DNA of 35,560 nucleotides, taken from positions 1-35,560 of IMG/VR virus record IMGVR_UViG_3300045016_000341. One strand, given 5' to 3'. Source of the DNA: a virus. Positions 8,613-16,293 of this stretch are shown here, piece after piece (positions within the stretch are counted from its first letter, which is position 1; each line of letters starts with the position of its first letter). The notes beneath the pieces are model-generated. The model was not told the origin of the DNA. It did no database searches and saw only the letters and a list, made by a program, of their open reading frames with translations. A program made the position numbers and the translations under genes.

Positions 8613-9240
8613 GAAATAGTGCGAAGGCAGCAACCCACGCATCAGCCTCATGTTCCGTAGCAATGGCCACCTCTCCTCCGATCACCGCATCGAAAATCTG
8701 CTTCTTTTTCAGACTCCCACCATACCCGAGGACTTTCAATCGACCGCCCGTGATCGAAATCTTCCGCGCAACAATCCGACGGGTAAGCCACAATTGCGTC
8801 CGCACAACACCCGAAAGCTCGCCGAGCTGATGTGCCTGAAACCGTCGAGAAAACGCGAACGCTTCGATTCCGACGTACCCCACGGAGAACGTCTTCGCAT
8901 ACCCAACGATCTCGTTGGCAATTTGCAGAAGACGTTCTGTCTCGGCCGCATCCACTTCCTCCGACGATATGTTCCTCCGCTTGATCGGATGGTGCATCGT
9001 TATCGCACGAAGTAGATGCCCATGCTCCGTCAGGATCACCACACCCGTATGCGCTGGGGCGAGATCGATCCCCATGACCTTCGAATCAACATGATAGCCA
9101 CGAGCATTCGCACGGACCCCACGAACGGCGGCCTCCATATTGACAGCAAGGGACTTCGGTCCCGGCTTCGACGCCATCCGACGCCTTGGCTTCGGTTGTT
9201 CCGATGGCGGCAAGTCTCCGAACAAAGGAACATTGCTCAT
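8587..9240 (-). CDS. RuvC-like Holliday junction resolvase
   Basis: This is an RNase-H-fold endonuclease expected to cut four-way junctions or branched replication intermediates before packaging. The start is ATG at 9240 (MSNVPLFGDLPPSEQ), with AGGAG 8 bases upstream. Acidic catalytic residues are visible in family order: Asp59 in MGIDLAPAHTG, Glu126 in VGIEAFAFSRR, and the C-terminal HEADAW (Glu198/Asp200). Length 217 residues is slightly longer than RuvC (about 170), the excess being a disordered basic N-terminus (PKPRRRMASKPGPKS). Its first 51 codons overlap the preceding nuclease gene by 155 nt in another frame. A phage-type RuvC is likely, and a junction-specific versus flap-type substrate cannot be told from sequence. 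Confidence 0.82.
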   Translation of the reverse strand: MSNVPLFGDLPPSEQPKPRRRMASKPGPKSLAVNMEAAVRGVRANARGYHVDSKVMGIDLAPAHTGVVILTEHGHLLRAITMHHPIKRRNISSEEVDAAETERLLQIANEIVGYAKTFSVGYVGIEAFAFSRRFQAHQLGELSGVVRTQLWLTRRIVARKISITGGRLKVLGYGGSLKKKQIFDAVIGGEVAIATEHEADAWVAAFALFLDKCKRVV

Positions 9241-9979
9241 CGTACATCTCCTGATTAAAACCAAGTGGAGCATCGAATGAGAACCTCGACAGTTCTTCCT
9301 CTGCTCGCGCCTCGTACAAAATCACCGCCCTACGAATCCCGCTCAACCCCATGTAGAGGTTGACCTGAAAAACATGCTCATCAAAAGGAAACGCTCTGGG
9401 TCGCCACAACCTCTCGAACACGCCCACCGTCTTGACATCGATGATGATGAACTGCCCGTTGAGAAACACGATCCCATCTATCCGGCCAGCGAGTCGAATC
9501 GACTCATCGTAAACAGTCGGTTCGACGTATTCGAACGACTGTCCTTGTTCCGTTGTCGCGCCACAACCATCGCACACGAGTGGAATCGGCACAGCAGATC
9601 GAACAGTCACCTTTCGACGCAACCCATTGCCCAGCAACGCATCATCATCTGGATCAATGCCATGGACGTGTCCACATTCTGAACACCTCCACCCCCCGAA
9701 CAAGACACCAAGCCGCCCTAGCCGCTGCTGCGTCATCCTGTGAAAAGCCGTACCACGATCGGCCGCAAATTCTAGTTCCGGTGAATCAACCCCGACCTCT
9801 GTCAACTGGTCGCGGACTCTGATGTAAAGTACTCGCCGACATCTAGCCAGCATCGACGGCGAGAACCACATTCCATGATGGAACTGTCGCCGCCGCACTG
9901 CTTTTCCATACGAATCCGCCATCAAACCAGAGACGGTTTTTGGCTCTTCATCAAACAGCGCGTCGAAGAAGTCACCCAT
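9086..9979 (-). CDS. Cas4/RecB-like PD-(D/E)XK exonuclease
   Basis: The frame is 297 residues. An N-terminal cysteine motif (PSMLARCRRVLYIR, Cys47) is followed by RecB-family His80 (RGTAFHRMTQQRL). The catalytic core is Asp168 (LAGRIDGIV) with Asp181-x-Lys183 (FIIIDVKTVG), then the QxxxY motif at 205-209 (HVFQVNLYM). An inserted zinc ribbon uses CSEC (99-102) and CDGC (136-139). The extreme C-terminus has four or five cysteines (PCC, PCEC, SC), which with Cys47 could form the [4Fe-4S] site of Cas4/AddB-type nucleases. That C-terminal region overlaps the RuvC gene by 155 nt, so it may be genuine or a read-through of a lost stop. The role is probably DNA end resection for recombination. Confidence 0.8.
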   Translation of the reverse strand: MGDFFDALFDEEPKTVSGLMADSYGKAVRRRQFHHGMWFSPSMLARCRRVLYIRVRDQLTEVGVDSPELEFAADRGTAFHRMTQQRLGRLGVLFGGWRCSECGHVHGIDPDDDALLGNGLRRKVTVRSAVPIPLVCDGCGATTEQGQSFEYVEPTVYDESIRLAGRIDGIVFLNGQFIIIDVKTVGVFERLWRPRAFPFDEHVFQVNLYMGLSGIRRAVILYEARAEEELSRFSFDAPLGFNQEMYDEQCSFVRRLAAIGTTEAKASDGVEAGTEVPCCQYGGRRSWGPCECSWLSC

Positions 9980-10439
9980 TGTCGCGTGCCATCCTCTTCA
10001 CGCCACGCGCCAACAGTTCGTCACTGACCGCCTTCATGAGGGCGCCACGATGCATGTCAGACTCGAACTTCCCCAGAAACTCGGCTCGATACGGATCAAC
10101 AACGAACTTCACACCATCCTCATCATCGAGACGACGGAACTCATCAACCAACCGCTGCGTCTGCTGCGCCCGCGTCGTCAGCGCCACCAAACCGCCAATC
10201 GTATACTTCCCATGCGCCACATGATCGTCTGCCAGAATACGAAGCAGCGAGGTGTACAGAAACCCCGGTGGGTCATCCTCCCCCTCATCTGTCAGATGGG
10301 TATAGATCTTCGAGATGATCGCATCGACCGCCTTCCACGCAGGATCGGAATGGCTATTCACATCTGGTTGCGACGCCAATGATTCGATCTTTTTACATGT
10401 GGCAAGCACGCGTGCGTCAAACGCCCTGCTATCGATCAT
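9972..10439 (-). CDS. Unknown helical protein
   Basis: The 155-residue frame begins MIDSRAFDARVLATCKKIES. It overlaps the nuclease start by 8 nt and the upstream nuclease-like gene by 11 nt, so it is co-translated with recombination genes. It is mostly helical and charged: PAWKAVDAIISKIYTHLTDE, then LTTRAQQTQRLVDEFRRLDD, then a C-terminal LMKAVSDELLARGVKRMARD. No catalytic motif, signal or membrane segment is present. The family is not recognised. Context suggests a DNA-metabolism accessory. Confidence 0.65.
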   Translation of the reverse strand: MIDSRAFDARVLATCKKIESLASQPDVNSHSDPAWKAVDAIISKIYTHLTDEGEDDPPGFLYTSLLRILADDHVAHGKYTIGGLVALTTRAQQTQRLVDEFRRLDDEDGVKFVVDPYRAEFLGKFESDMHRGALMKAVSDELLARGVKRMARDNG

Positions 10440-10959
10440 CTTCTACATCCGCGAGAGCGCTCTGAATACGCTCGAAAATAGACATCGGAATAAGCACCCA
10501 ATCCGCCTCTGTTTCGGCACCATATTTCAATGCATGCTCGGAAATGACTTCCTCCCGAAATCGGATGGCAATCGCCGGAACCCTCGTCGGACCAGCCTCC
10601 GCTGTGATCTTGGCCAGCCACTTGGGCTCAAGGCGCAACCGGTTGCGCTGCGTGGTCTTGCACTCGACGAGGAACTCGAAGCAGCCAGCCTCGACGCCAC
10701 GGACGTCGCCTTTAGCGCATGGGAGCGCCCCAGAGGCTGGCGTCTGCCTCCCCGAAAGCCTCTGGGCGATCGCCCGCTCGTGGCGTTTGGGGGCAACGTG
10801 GACGGCTTTCCGTTTGGCGTCGTCGGGACGCAACAGACTCGGGATCACCATGCCGGGCATGATGGCCACCGGCGTCCAAATGTAACTCGCTCCTTCATGA
10901 TCTCTTCTCCAAGCACAGCCGACATGGGCTCTGACGGAATTCCTTCTCTCCAACGACAT
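10429..10959 (-). CDS. PD-(D/E)XK nuclease-like protein (resolvase or restriction-type fold)
   Basis: The frame is 176 residues with a compact core: Asp85 in KGDVRGVEAG and Glu99-x-Lys101 in FEFLVECKTT, the two halves of a PD-(D/E)XK site, followed by WLAKITAEAG and the strand-rich ending ADWVLIPMSIFERI. This layout resembles VRR-NUC and Hjc-type or phage-type endonucleases acting on branched DNA. ATG at 10959 directly follows the stop of a possible 42-codon gene (TGAATG). An alternative ATG at 10860 has GGTGG 5 nt upstream and would remove 33 residues. The 16-bp palindrome lies inside the gene at 10633-10648, encoding RNRLRL. It would be the third DNA-cutting enzyme in a 2.4-kb stretch. Confidence 0.62.
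   Translation of the reverse strand: MSLERRNSVRAHVGCAWRRDHEGASYIWTPVAIMPGMVIPSLLRPDDAKRKAVHVAPKRHERAIAQRLSGRQTPASGALPCAKGDVRGVEAGCFEFLVECKTTQRNRLRLEPKWLAKITAEAGPTRVPAIAIRFREEVISEHALKYGAETEADWVLIPMSIFERIQSALADVEDDR
10633..10648. repeat. 16-bp palindrome GCGCAACCGGTTGCGC, copy A
   Basis: A perfect inverted repeat inside the PD-(D/E)XK gene. The same 16 bases occur at 17426-17441 and 25191-25206, and a degenerate copy at 445-460. Being inside a gene does not favour a promoter operator here, but dispersed sites read by a ParB-like or regulatory protein could be intragenic. Confidence 0.75.
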
Positions 10960-11088
10960 TCACAGCCGAATTGCCTCCCGCACAGCATCGACATCGATCC
11001 ACAAGGCAGCGTGACAGACAGTGGAACCACGCCCGACCGACTGGATGTACTTCGGAGCAACCTCTGGATGCGCGACTACTTTCCCCAC
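10960..11088 (-). CDS. Possible 42-residue gene between RecA-like and nuclease-like genes
   Basis: The 215-nt stretch after the RecA-like stop holds a frame starting GTG at 11088 and ending TGA at 10960, directly before the ATG of the next gene. The translation (MGKVVAHPEVAPKYIQSVGR, then GSTVCHAALWIDVDAVREAI, then RL) looks protein-like. It overlaps the RecA-like 3' end by 13 nt. There is no convincing ribosome site, so translational coupling would be needed. No family is recognised. Without it the region would be the longest non-coding gap in this block. Confidence 0.4.
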   Translation of the reverse strand: MGKVVAHPEVAPKYIQSVGRGSTVCHAALWIDVDAVREAIRL

Positions 11089-12341
11089 ACCAACTTCTGA
11101 AACAAGAAGTCACGGACCTCTTTCCGAAGTTCGCGGTCATCGATCAGCCCTTGTTGCAGAGCATCCTGTGTCGGGAACGACCGCCCCAGAATCACGTACC
11201 CCTCGCCCTTCTCCTTCGTGACGAGATAGTGCATGGCGAACTTGAAATACTTCTCGTCATCATCAAAATCACCGATCTCGTACCGACCATCAGGGCGGCT
11301 CACCAACAGGTAATCGCCCTCAAACACACCCATGCTTGCAGTGTTGTTCTTCGTGACTTTGAAGCTGATTTTTTCGCGGACTGGCTGGGCAACGACGTCA
11401 TTCTTCGTGTCGTACTGCTCATCCCTCATCTCGGTCTTCGATGACAAAAACCTGATCTCGGCCTTCGCCGCAAATCGTTGACCAAGACCACAGGGGACAG
11501 TAGTCGGATCGCCGTACATCACACCTATTTTCATCCGCGTCTGATTGACGAGAATCTGCGTCAATCCATGCCCACCAGCCCGTCTGGTCTGAACAGCACC
11601 AACGATCAATGCCCGAATAGTCTTGTTCATGACCCGAGCCGCGAGCCCCTGCTGCCATTTCTCCAGCGACTCTTCGACCTCCAGCGACGGCGTCATCTGG
11701 GCAACGCTATCGATCACAATGAAATCAACCACGGTCGAAAGTGCGAATGCCTTCGCAACATCTGCCCCCTCCTCCGCCGTCGTTGGGCGAACAAGCATCA
11801 GACGCCGCGGGTCCATGCCCTGCCGAACCGCCCATGCAGCGTCGAATGCATTCTCCGAATCGATCCACAGCGCAACACACTCCTCGTAGGAGTTCGCGCG
11901 CATCGCCCCCTCAAAGGCCTCGCATCGCTCACGATAGTCCTTCGGCTTCTCTTCTTTCTCCTTTGGCGGAACGGGTGGCATCGGCTCAAGCCCGATCGCC
12001 ACGCAATCACACCACCCCTCGGCGGTCCACCGATCGTCCGGATTGCCCGAATCTGGGTGGAGAACGTTGAGGATGCGGGCTGGCCGCATACAACGACGAC
12101 ACAAACCCTGAAAAACGCCAACCGCGCGCATTGCCGTCGTCGTTTTCCCCGACCCCTGATTGCCATAGAAGAGACTGGTGGTTCCAACTGCAAGGCCACC
12201 ACCAAGGCCGACGTCAAGGAGGAGCGGCCCGATAGGGATGCGCTTCCGCTCCCCCACCATAGTCGTCGCATTGCCAGCCACGCGTTGACCAAATTTCTTG
12301 ACGACCGCGCCGAGGATGGCGCGTGTTCGATCTACGGACAT
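11076..12341 (-). CDS. RecA-family recombinase with cysteine-bearing insertion
   Basis: This enzyme should form ATP-dependent filaments on single-stranded DNA and drive strand exchange. Core motifs are IPIGPLLLDVGLGGGL, Walker A GNQGSGKTT (60-68), Walker B DFIVIDSVAQ, and the L2/C-terminal ILVNQTRMKIGVMYGDPTTV, which corresponds to RecA NQLRMKIGVMFGNPE. Total length is 421 residues, longer than bacterial RecA (about 350). The excess is a roughly 70-residue insertion between Walker A and the glutamate region containing CRRC and CDC, plausibly a zinc site, and a proline/lysine linker (PPVPPKEKEEKPKDY). A phage RecA or UvsX-type role is likely. It starts one base inside the upstream gene's stop. 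Confidence 0.88.
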   Translation of the reverse strand: MSVDRTRAILGAVVKKFGQRVAGNATTMVGERKRIPIGPLLLDVGLGGGLAVGTTSLFYGNQGSGKTTTAMRAVGVFQGLCRRCMRPARILNVLHPDSGNPDDRWTAEGWCDCVAIGLEPMPPVPPKEKEEKPKDYRERCEAFEGAMRANSYEECVALWIDSENAFDAAWAVRQGMDPRRLMLVRPTTAEEGADVAKAFALSTVVDFIVIDSVAQMTPSLEVEESLEKWQQGLAARVMNKTIRALIVGAVQTRRAGGHGLTQILVNQTRMKIGVMYGDPTTVPCGLGQRFAAKAEIRFLSSKTEMRDEQYDTKNDVVAQPVREKISFKVTKNNTASMGVFEGDYLLVSRPDGRYEIGDFDDDEKYFKFAMHYLVTKEKGEGYVILGRSFPTQDALQQGLIDDRELRKEVRDFLFQKLVWGK

Positions 12342-12724
12342 CAGAACCCCTTCCCGGAATCGCCGCTCTTCTTGTTCTTCTTATCCATGAAATCGGTCAG
12401 GGCTGCACGAACGAGCCCCTGCGCCGCCCCGAACATCTGAACCACCTCACCGGGCGCACATGGGATGGACACCCCGCAGTCAAGACGAAGGAACTCAAAA
12501 TTGCCGAGATTCTTCGTTCGACCATATGCCCACCTCACGACAGCGGGCTCCCCCTGAATCTCGACCTCCCCGAGCACGTTCTCCCACTCTTCAAGGGAGA
12601 CCGTCTCGCCCGACCGTGTGACTTCCTTGCGGAAACTCATGATCTTTTGGTGAGCCCCCGACTGGATGTTCTGCGTCTGCGGGATGCTCTTTGCCGGGCG
12701 CTTCTTCAGTTTCCTTCCGCTCAT
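12341..12724 (-). CDS. Unknown phage protein, possible recombination accessory
   Basis: The start is ATG at 12724 (MSGRKLKKRPAKSIPQTQNI), set by GGAGG five bases upstream. An earlier in-frame ATG at 12742 lacks a ribosome site. It has 127 residues. The central part, VVRWAYGRTKNLGNFEFLRL then DCGVSIPCAPGEV, has the NLGN-FE--R-D-G---PC pattern I associate with small conserved phage proteins of unknown function near recombination genes. The N-terminus is basic and the C-terminus is low-complexity. Its stop overlaps the RecA-like start by one base, so the pair is likely co-translated. A UvsY-like mediator role is speculation from context. Confidence 0.65.
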   Translation of the reverse strand: MSGRKLKKRPAKSIPQTQNIQSGAHQKIMSFRKEVTRSGETVSLEEWENVLGEVEIQGEPAVVRWAYGRTKNLGNFEFLRLDCGVSIPCAPGEVVQMFGAAQGLVRAALTDFMDKKNKKSGDSGKGF

Positions 12725-12745
12725 GATCGCCTCCAACTCCACACC

Positions 12746-12773
12746 AGCATGAGCATTGTTTCGTTTTTGTCAA
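12746..12773 (-). promoter_or_regulatory. TTGACA promoter, 16-bp spacer
   Basis: TTGACA (12773-12768) is followed by a 16-bp spacer and CATGCT (12751-12746). Its 3' half shares GAAnCATGCTCATGnTG with the amidoligase promoter at 29333-29360. The expected start at about 12739 gives a 15-nt leader containing GGAGG before the ATG at 12724. It drives the small protein and RecA-like operon. Confidence 0.55.
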
Positions 12774-13357
12774 CCGTCTTGGTGGCAGATACAACACGCA
12801 TTCGGACCGATCATCGACTCAGGGATCTCCTCCCCACGGTACATCTTCAGAGCTTCCTCCAAGGTCTCCACACCGACTGGAATTTCAGCCGCCCGCCACC
12901 CATCCTCGACTTTCCGACGGAACTCCTCATGTGACTGCCGATACTCGGCGGCGCCCAGAACACCAACCACTACCTTCGCCATTGCCGGTGTGTAGTAGGC
13001 AATACCTGTGTCGGTGATGAACGGGGTAGGTGGCAACGCACCACTCCGATGCCACCGCCGGATGGTCTGGATGCCACGACCAATCATGTCGGCGAAGCAT
13101 CGAATCGAAATCAAACACACATCACCATGTGGACCGTGGAAACACCGAACGCGCCGTCCCATCCGACGCCCAGGAGATGCCCGACTGCTCCTGTCTTTGA
13201 TCTTCTTCCGGTACTCTGAATCACTCACATATCGCTCTCGCCGTCGCCGTGAAATGTCCTCACGGTTTCTTCCGTACCAGTCCTTGAAATACGCCCTTCG
13301 TTTGGCGACAGCATCATCATCACCATGTGTCTCCGTTCCAACACCGATATCAGCCAT
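12770..13357 (-). CDS. MerR-like helix-turn-helix DNA-binding protein
   Basis: The protein has 195 residues. A basic N-terminus has the aromatic block YFKDWYGRNREDISRRRRER. The middle carries a MerR/excisionase-type winged HTH, ISIRCFADMIGRGIQTIRRW then HRSGALPPTPFI then GIAYYTPAMAKVV, where the RGIQTIRRWHRSGALPP element is diagnostic (recognition helix, Gly and the Pro-rich wing). The C-terminus ends CCICHQDG, a CxxC that could bind metal. GAGGTGG lies 7 bases upstream of the ATG. It sits between the SF2 helicase and the RecA-like operon, with its own promoter (13378-13405). A regulator or accessory factor of replication is inferred. Confidence 0.68.
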   Translation of the reverse strand: MADIGVGTETHGDDDAVAKRRAYFKDWYGRNREDISRRRRERYVSDSEYRKKIKDRSSRASPGRRMGRRVRCFHGPHGDVCLISIRCFADMIGRGIQTIRRWHRSGALPPTPFITDTGIAYYTPAMAKVVVGVLGAAEYRQSHEEFRRKVEDGWRAAEIPVGVETLEEALKMYRGEEIPESMIGPNACCICHQDG

Positions 13358-13377
13358 AGTAGAACCACCTCAACAAC

Positions 13378-13405
13378 AGGATAATCGCACTTCCAATTTT
13401 GTCAA
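13378..13405 (-). promoter_or_regulatory. TTGACA promoter, 16-bp spacer
   Basis: TTGACA (13405-13400) is followed by a 16-bp spacer and TATCCT (13383-13378). The predicted start at about 13371 gives a 14-nt leader with GAGGTGG before ATG 13357. This is one of the best -10 boxes of the set. Confidence 0.7.
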
Positions 13406-15252
13406 ACAACCCGAAACTCCTCGGAACTGTAATATCTCGCCCGGTACTTGTACCGCCTCTCCGCCAAATCCACACCCGTGTCTACGGGGTCCAAGACCAT
13501 GAGCGCAGGCTTTCCCCGGCACCCTTCCAACCGCCATGAGCAGAAGTGCCGACAGTCATCAGGTTCCATGACACCGCCGCAAGCCACGGGAACACACCGA
13601 CGGCGCCCCCTCCCTATCGTCTGCTCGATGTCGCTGTTCGGAGTTGCCAACACCAGGGTATCCACAGGCGGTAAATCCACGCCCTCCTCAACGAGTTGAT
13701 ACGTGGCGAGGATCATTCGCGCCCGTTCAGCCTCCCGCAGATCATCCTCGGTCTGCTGGACAGTGCTCCGCTTCCGGTCCTGCCGAACATTGTAATAGGC
13801 GGCGGCCGCGAAGAGTTCGTCGTCCGAAAGTGCCTCAAGCGCAATCCACGAACCTTCCGGCCGCATGCAACGGAGAATCACCGACGTTGCTTCGGGGTCG
13901 ATCCAGACGACGTGTGCCTTCCCACCCTGACACAATCCGTCGACACCGGAAACGCACGCTCCATTGACGATCTTCCCCTTCTCCCCTGCCTTGCGCCGAC
14001 TGATCGACTGATAGATGGCGAGCACAGCTTTCGCGCGCCCTTCGTCGTCCATCTTCCACAGTCCATGCGCAAGCACAGCCTTCGTTTCACCCGAGTACCA
14101 CGCACCCGTGTAGTGTCCTATCGTCAAATCGGCAGGCGCATCACGATGACCAGAAATCAACCGTTCGAGTTCATCGAGTTGCTCCAACCGATGACTCAAG
14201 ACCAAGACCTTCCGCTTGGAAGAATGCCGCAGAGCATCGATGATCGACCGCGCGATGAACCTGTTACGCGTCATGTCCTTCGCCAGGATGGAGAGCACAA
14301 TCGAGGACTTTAGTTCCCCGCTGCTCACCTTTTCGCTGAACTGTGCATTGAATCGTCGTACCGCGACCGTTGCCGGAATGGCTGGCGTAACCGCAACGAA
14401 CCGCACATCCCCGATGTGATGCCGGAAAACGGCCTCCGTACCGTCCTTCCGACGAGGCGTCGCCGAAATGCCGATGCGGAACAACGCTGAAAACCGCTTC
14501 GGAACCTCAGACCAGCTACTGGCCGAAATCCTGTGGACCTCGTCGTTGATGACACACCCGAAATAGTCATACATCCCCTGTGGATACCTGGAGCCATTCA
14601 GGTCATCCAACGCAAGACTGTGGACCATGGCCACGACGAAGTCGCGCCCCTCGAACTCGCACCGATTTTCCTGAATGATGCCGACCTTAGCGTCCGGAAG
14701 GAATTTTCTGATCCGGCTCACCCACTGCCGCATCAGGAATTCCTTGTGAACCACAATCAACGTGGTCACACCAAGTCGTGCGGCGAGTCCGAGCGCCCAC
14801 GCCGTTTTGCCCCATGCCGTTTTGGCCTGGAGAATCGCCCCCGCATCCCTGACCCACCGAACACCATCTGGCGTCGCCAGACCATCATGGACCGCCTCGA
14901 GCCGCTTGCGCGCCGTGCTGAACGTCGCCATGAACCGATCGATAGCCTCGCCCTGTTCGGCGTATGCGCCCTCGTGGCGAAGCGTGTTCGTCACGTTGAT
15001 CGGCCGACCGAGAGAAAGCCTCCACTCATAGTCGTGCTGCGCCACGACGTTCGAGAAGAAGTACGATCGCGGGATGCCAAACAACTCATCCGTCTCTGAA
15101 TACAGCCGGACCATTTCCGGCCCATCATCATCATCGCCGAAATCACCGACCTTTTTTCGCTCGATCGTGAGGTCCGCTCGGAGCTTTTCAACGAGTTCCA
15201 ACAACCCTGCATCCTTGCGAAACCAGACCTGTCCGCCAACCACAATCTTCAT
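13402..15252 (-). CDS. SF2 DNA helicase, UvsW/XPB-like
   Basis: An ATP-driven branch-migrating or unwinding helicase of 616 residues. Walker A is AKTAWGKT (143-150), motif II is DEVH (237-240), motif III is SATPRRKDG (263-271), and motif VI IEQTIGRGRR lies near residue 545. The lobes match UvsW and XPB helicases that process recombination forks. The C-terminal half carries cysteine-rich segments (CGGVMEPDDCRHFCSW, LEGCRGKP) that may bind zinc and are unusual for UvsW. No ribosome site precedes ATG 15252. The promoter at 15259-15286 places the transcript start at the ATG itself, so the mRNA is probably leaderless. Confidence 0.85.
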   Translation of the reverse strand: MKIVVGGQVWFRKDAGLLELVEKLRADLTIERKKVGDFGDDDDGPEMVRLYSETDELFGIPRSYFFSNVVAQHDYEWRLSLGRPINVTNTLRHEGAYAEQGEAIDRFMATFSTARKRLEAVHDGLATPDGVRWVRDAGAILQAKTAWGKTAWALGLAARLGVTTLIVVHKEFLMRQWVSRIRKFLPDAKVGIIQENRCEFEGRDFVVAMVHSLALDDLNGSRYPQGMYDYFGCVINDEVHRISASSWSEVPKRFSALFRIGISATPRRKDGTEAVFRHHIGDVRFVAVTPAIPATVAVRRFNAQFSEKVSSGELKSSIVLSILAKDMTRNRFIARSIIDALRHSSKRKVLVLSHRLEQLDELERLISGHRDAPADLTIGHYTGAWYSGETKAVLAHGLWKMDDEGRAKAVLAIYQSISRRKAGEKGKIVNGACVSGVDGLCQGGKAHVVWIDPEATSVILRCMRPEGSWIALEALSDDELFAAAAYYNVRQDRKRSTVQQTEDDLREAERARMILATYQLVEEGVDLPPVDTLVLATPNSDIEQTIGRGRRRCVPVACGGVMEPDDCRHFCSWRLEGCRGKPALMVLDPVDTGVDLAERRYKYRARYYSSEEFRVV

Positions 15253-15258
15253 GGTCCG

Positions 15259-15286
15259 ATTCTCGTCATTGTTTTGTCGTTGTCAA
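15259..15286 (-). promoter_or_regulatory. TTGACA promoter, 16-bp spacer, leaderless start predicted
   Basis: TTGACA (15286-15281) is followed by a 16-bp spacer and GAGAAT (15264-15259). Seven bases further is 15252, the A of the helicase ATG. The bases between are too few to hold a Shine-Dalgarno sequence, and none is present. Confidence 0.6.
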
Positions 15287-15311
15287 ATAGGAAGGTCAAG
15301 AAAAGGTTATC

Positions 15312-16217
15312 TTAGAAAGGCACTTCGTCATCCACGAAATCGGTCGGCGTTCCACCAGAATCGTTCTGTCCAGATGAGCGGCCGTTCGTACCGCTGCTGT
15401 TTCCGCCGCCGTAGTAGTCCTCATCGTTCGGCGGCGGAACACCCTCACGGCCATCACGCCCGTTGGAATCGTCACCGTATCCACCACCACCATCATCGCT
15501 TCTCGAATTGGACGCCAGCCGACGCTTCAGCTCTTTCAGATCAAGGGGCTCGAAGAGCTTGAAGAAGTCAAATGGGGTGACCGGATGCCACTTCAGGTGG
15601 TCTTCGACTGTCCGATGCTTGTCGCGCGGAAGCCGCCGATTCACCTCTTCGAGATACTTGGCGATTCTCGGTCGCAGGTACGCCTCGATGTCTGTCACGC
15701 GCTCGGTGCTCCGCGGGAAAATGATCGAATCCCCGCAGACTTCCGAGATCTCTCCCTGTCTCGTGCATTCGAGAATCACTCCCTTGAGACTGCCTCCGAC
15801 GTCCTTGCGGATCGCCTCGATGACGTGGAACATGCCCGGCTTCTTCTGCGACCCGGCCTTGGCTCGCAGGATCTGTCGATCGAAGCAGTACACACCGTTG
15901 TCCGTCCGGACTGGCGTGACGGCTGTCACCGTCAGATGGCCAGCGAACGAACACGCCTGCACCGACTTCTCATCGCTTTCACACATGATGCAGGAATCAT
16001 CCAACCTGTTCCGCGTTCGACATGGCTGGACCATCTTCTTCCGACGCCCACGTCCGATCCTCGTCCAGTACTCGTGCGACCAGAGCGTGAACGGCTGCTC
16101 GTCGAGGACAAGGTACCGCCTCTTGTCCCCCTGTTTCAGATAGACCAGTCGGGCACCTCCCTCCTCTTGATTGTAGTGCAGTCGTCCTTCCTCATACCCT
16201 ACCGGATTCCATGACAT
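15312..16217 (-). CDS. Single-stranded DNA-binding protein with SSB-type tail
   Basis: The start is ATG at 16217 (MSWNPVGYEEGRLHYNQEEG), with AAGGAGG six bases upstream. It has 301 residues. The N-terminal body (about residues 20-210) is strand-rich and holds cysteines in PCRTRNRLDDSCIMC and QACSF, a likely zinc site like that of T4 gp32. After a glycine/serine/asparagine-rich linker (roughly residues 222-285) the protein ends TDFVDDEVPF. That acidic, Phe-terminated tail is the hallmark of bacterial SSB and gp32-type proteins and recruits other replisome proteins. It sits in a replication operon with primase, UvsW-like helicase and RecA-like genes. The family is inferred from architecture, not from full alignment. 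Confidence 0.78.
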   Translation of the reverse strand: MSWNPVGYEEGRLHYNQEEGGARLVYLKQGDKRRYLVLDEQPFTLWSHEYWTRIGRGRRKKMVQPCRTRNRLDDSCIMCESDEKSVQACSFAGHLTVTAVTPVRTDNGVYCFDRQILRAKAGSQKKPGMFHVIEAIRKDVGGSLKGVILECTRQGEISEVCGDSIIFPRSTERVTDIEAYLRPRIAKYLEEVNRRLPRDKHRTVEDHLKWHPVTPFDFFKLFEPLDLKELKRRLASNSRSDDGGGGYGDDSNGRDGREGVPPPNDEDYYGGGNSSGTNGRSSGQNDSGGTPTDFVDDEVPF

Positions 16218-16265
16218 CTCATGCCTCCTTTGCCGTAACCACAATGGTCTTGGCTTTCCATTTCA

Positions 16266-16293
16266 ATTGTAATTCGACTTTCGTCTATGTCAA
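16266..16293 (-). promoter_or_regulatory. TTGACA promoter, 16-bp spacer, strong -10
   Basis: TTGACA (16293-16288) is followed by a 16-bp spacer and TACAAT (16271-16266), only one mismatch from TATAAT. The predicted start at about 16259 gives a 42-nt leader with AAGGAGG before ATG 16217. The -35 overlaps the end of the primase gene, so SSB can be made independently of primase. Confidence 0.8.

Noticed and set aside
10315-11100. Plus-strand open frame of 261 codons
   Set aside because: Opposite the nuclease-like gene and the small gene. No ribosome site or domain.
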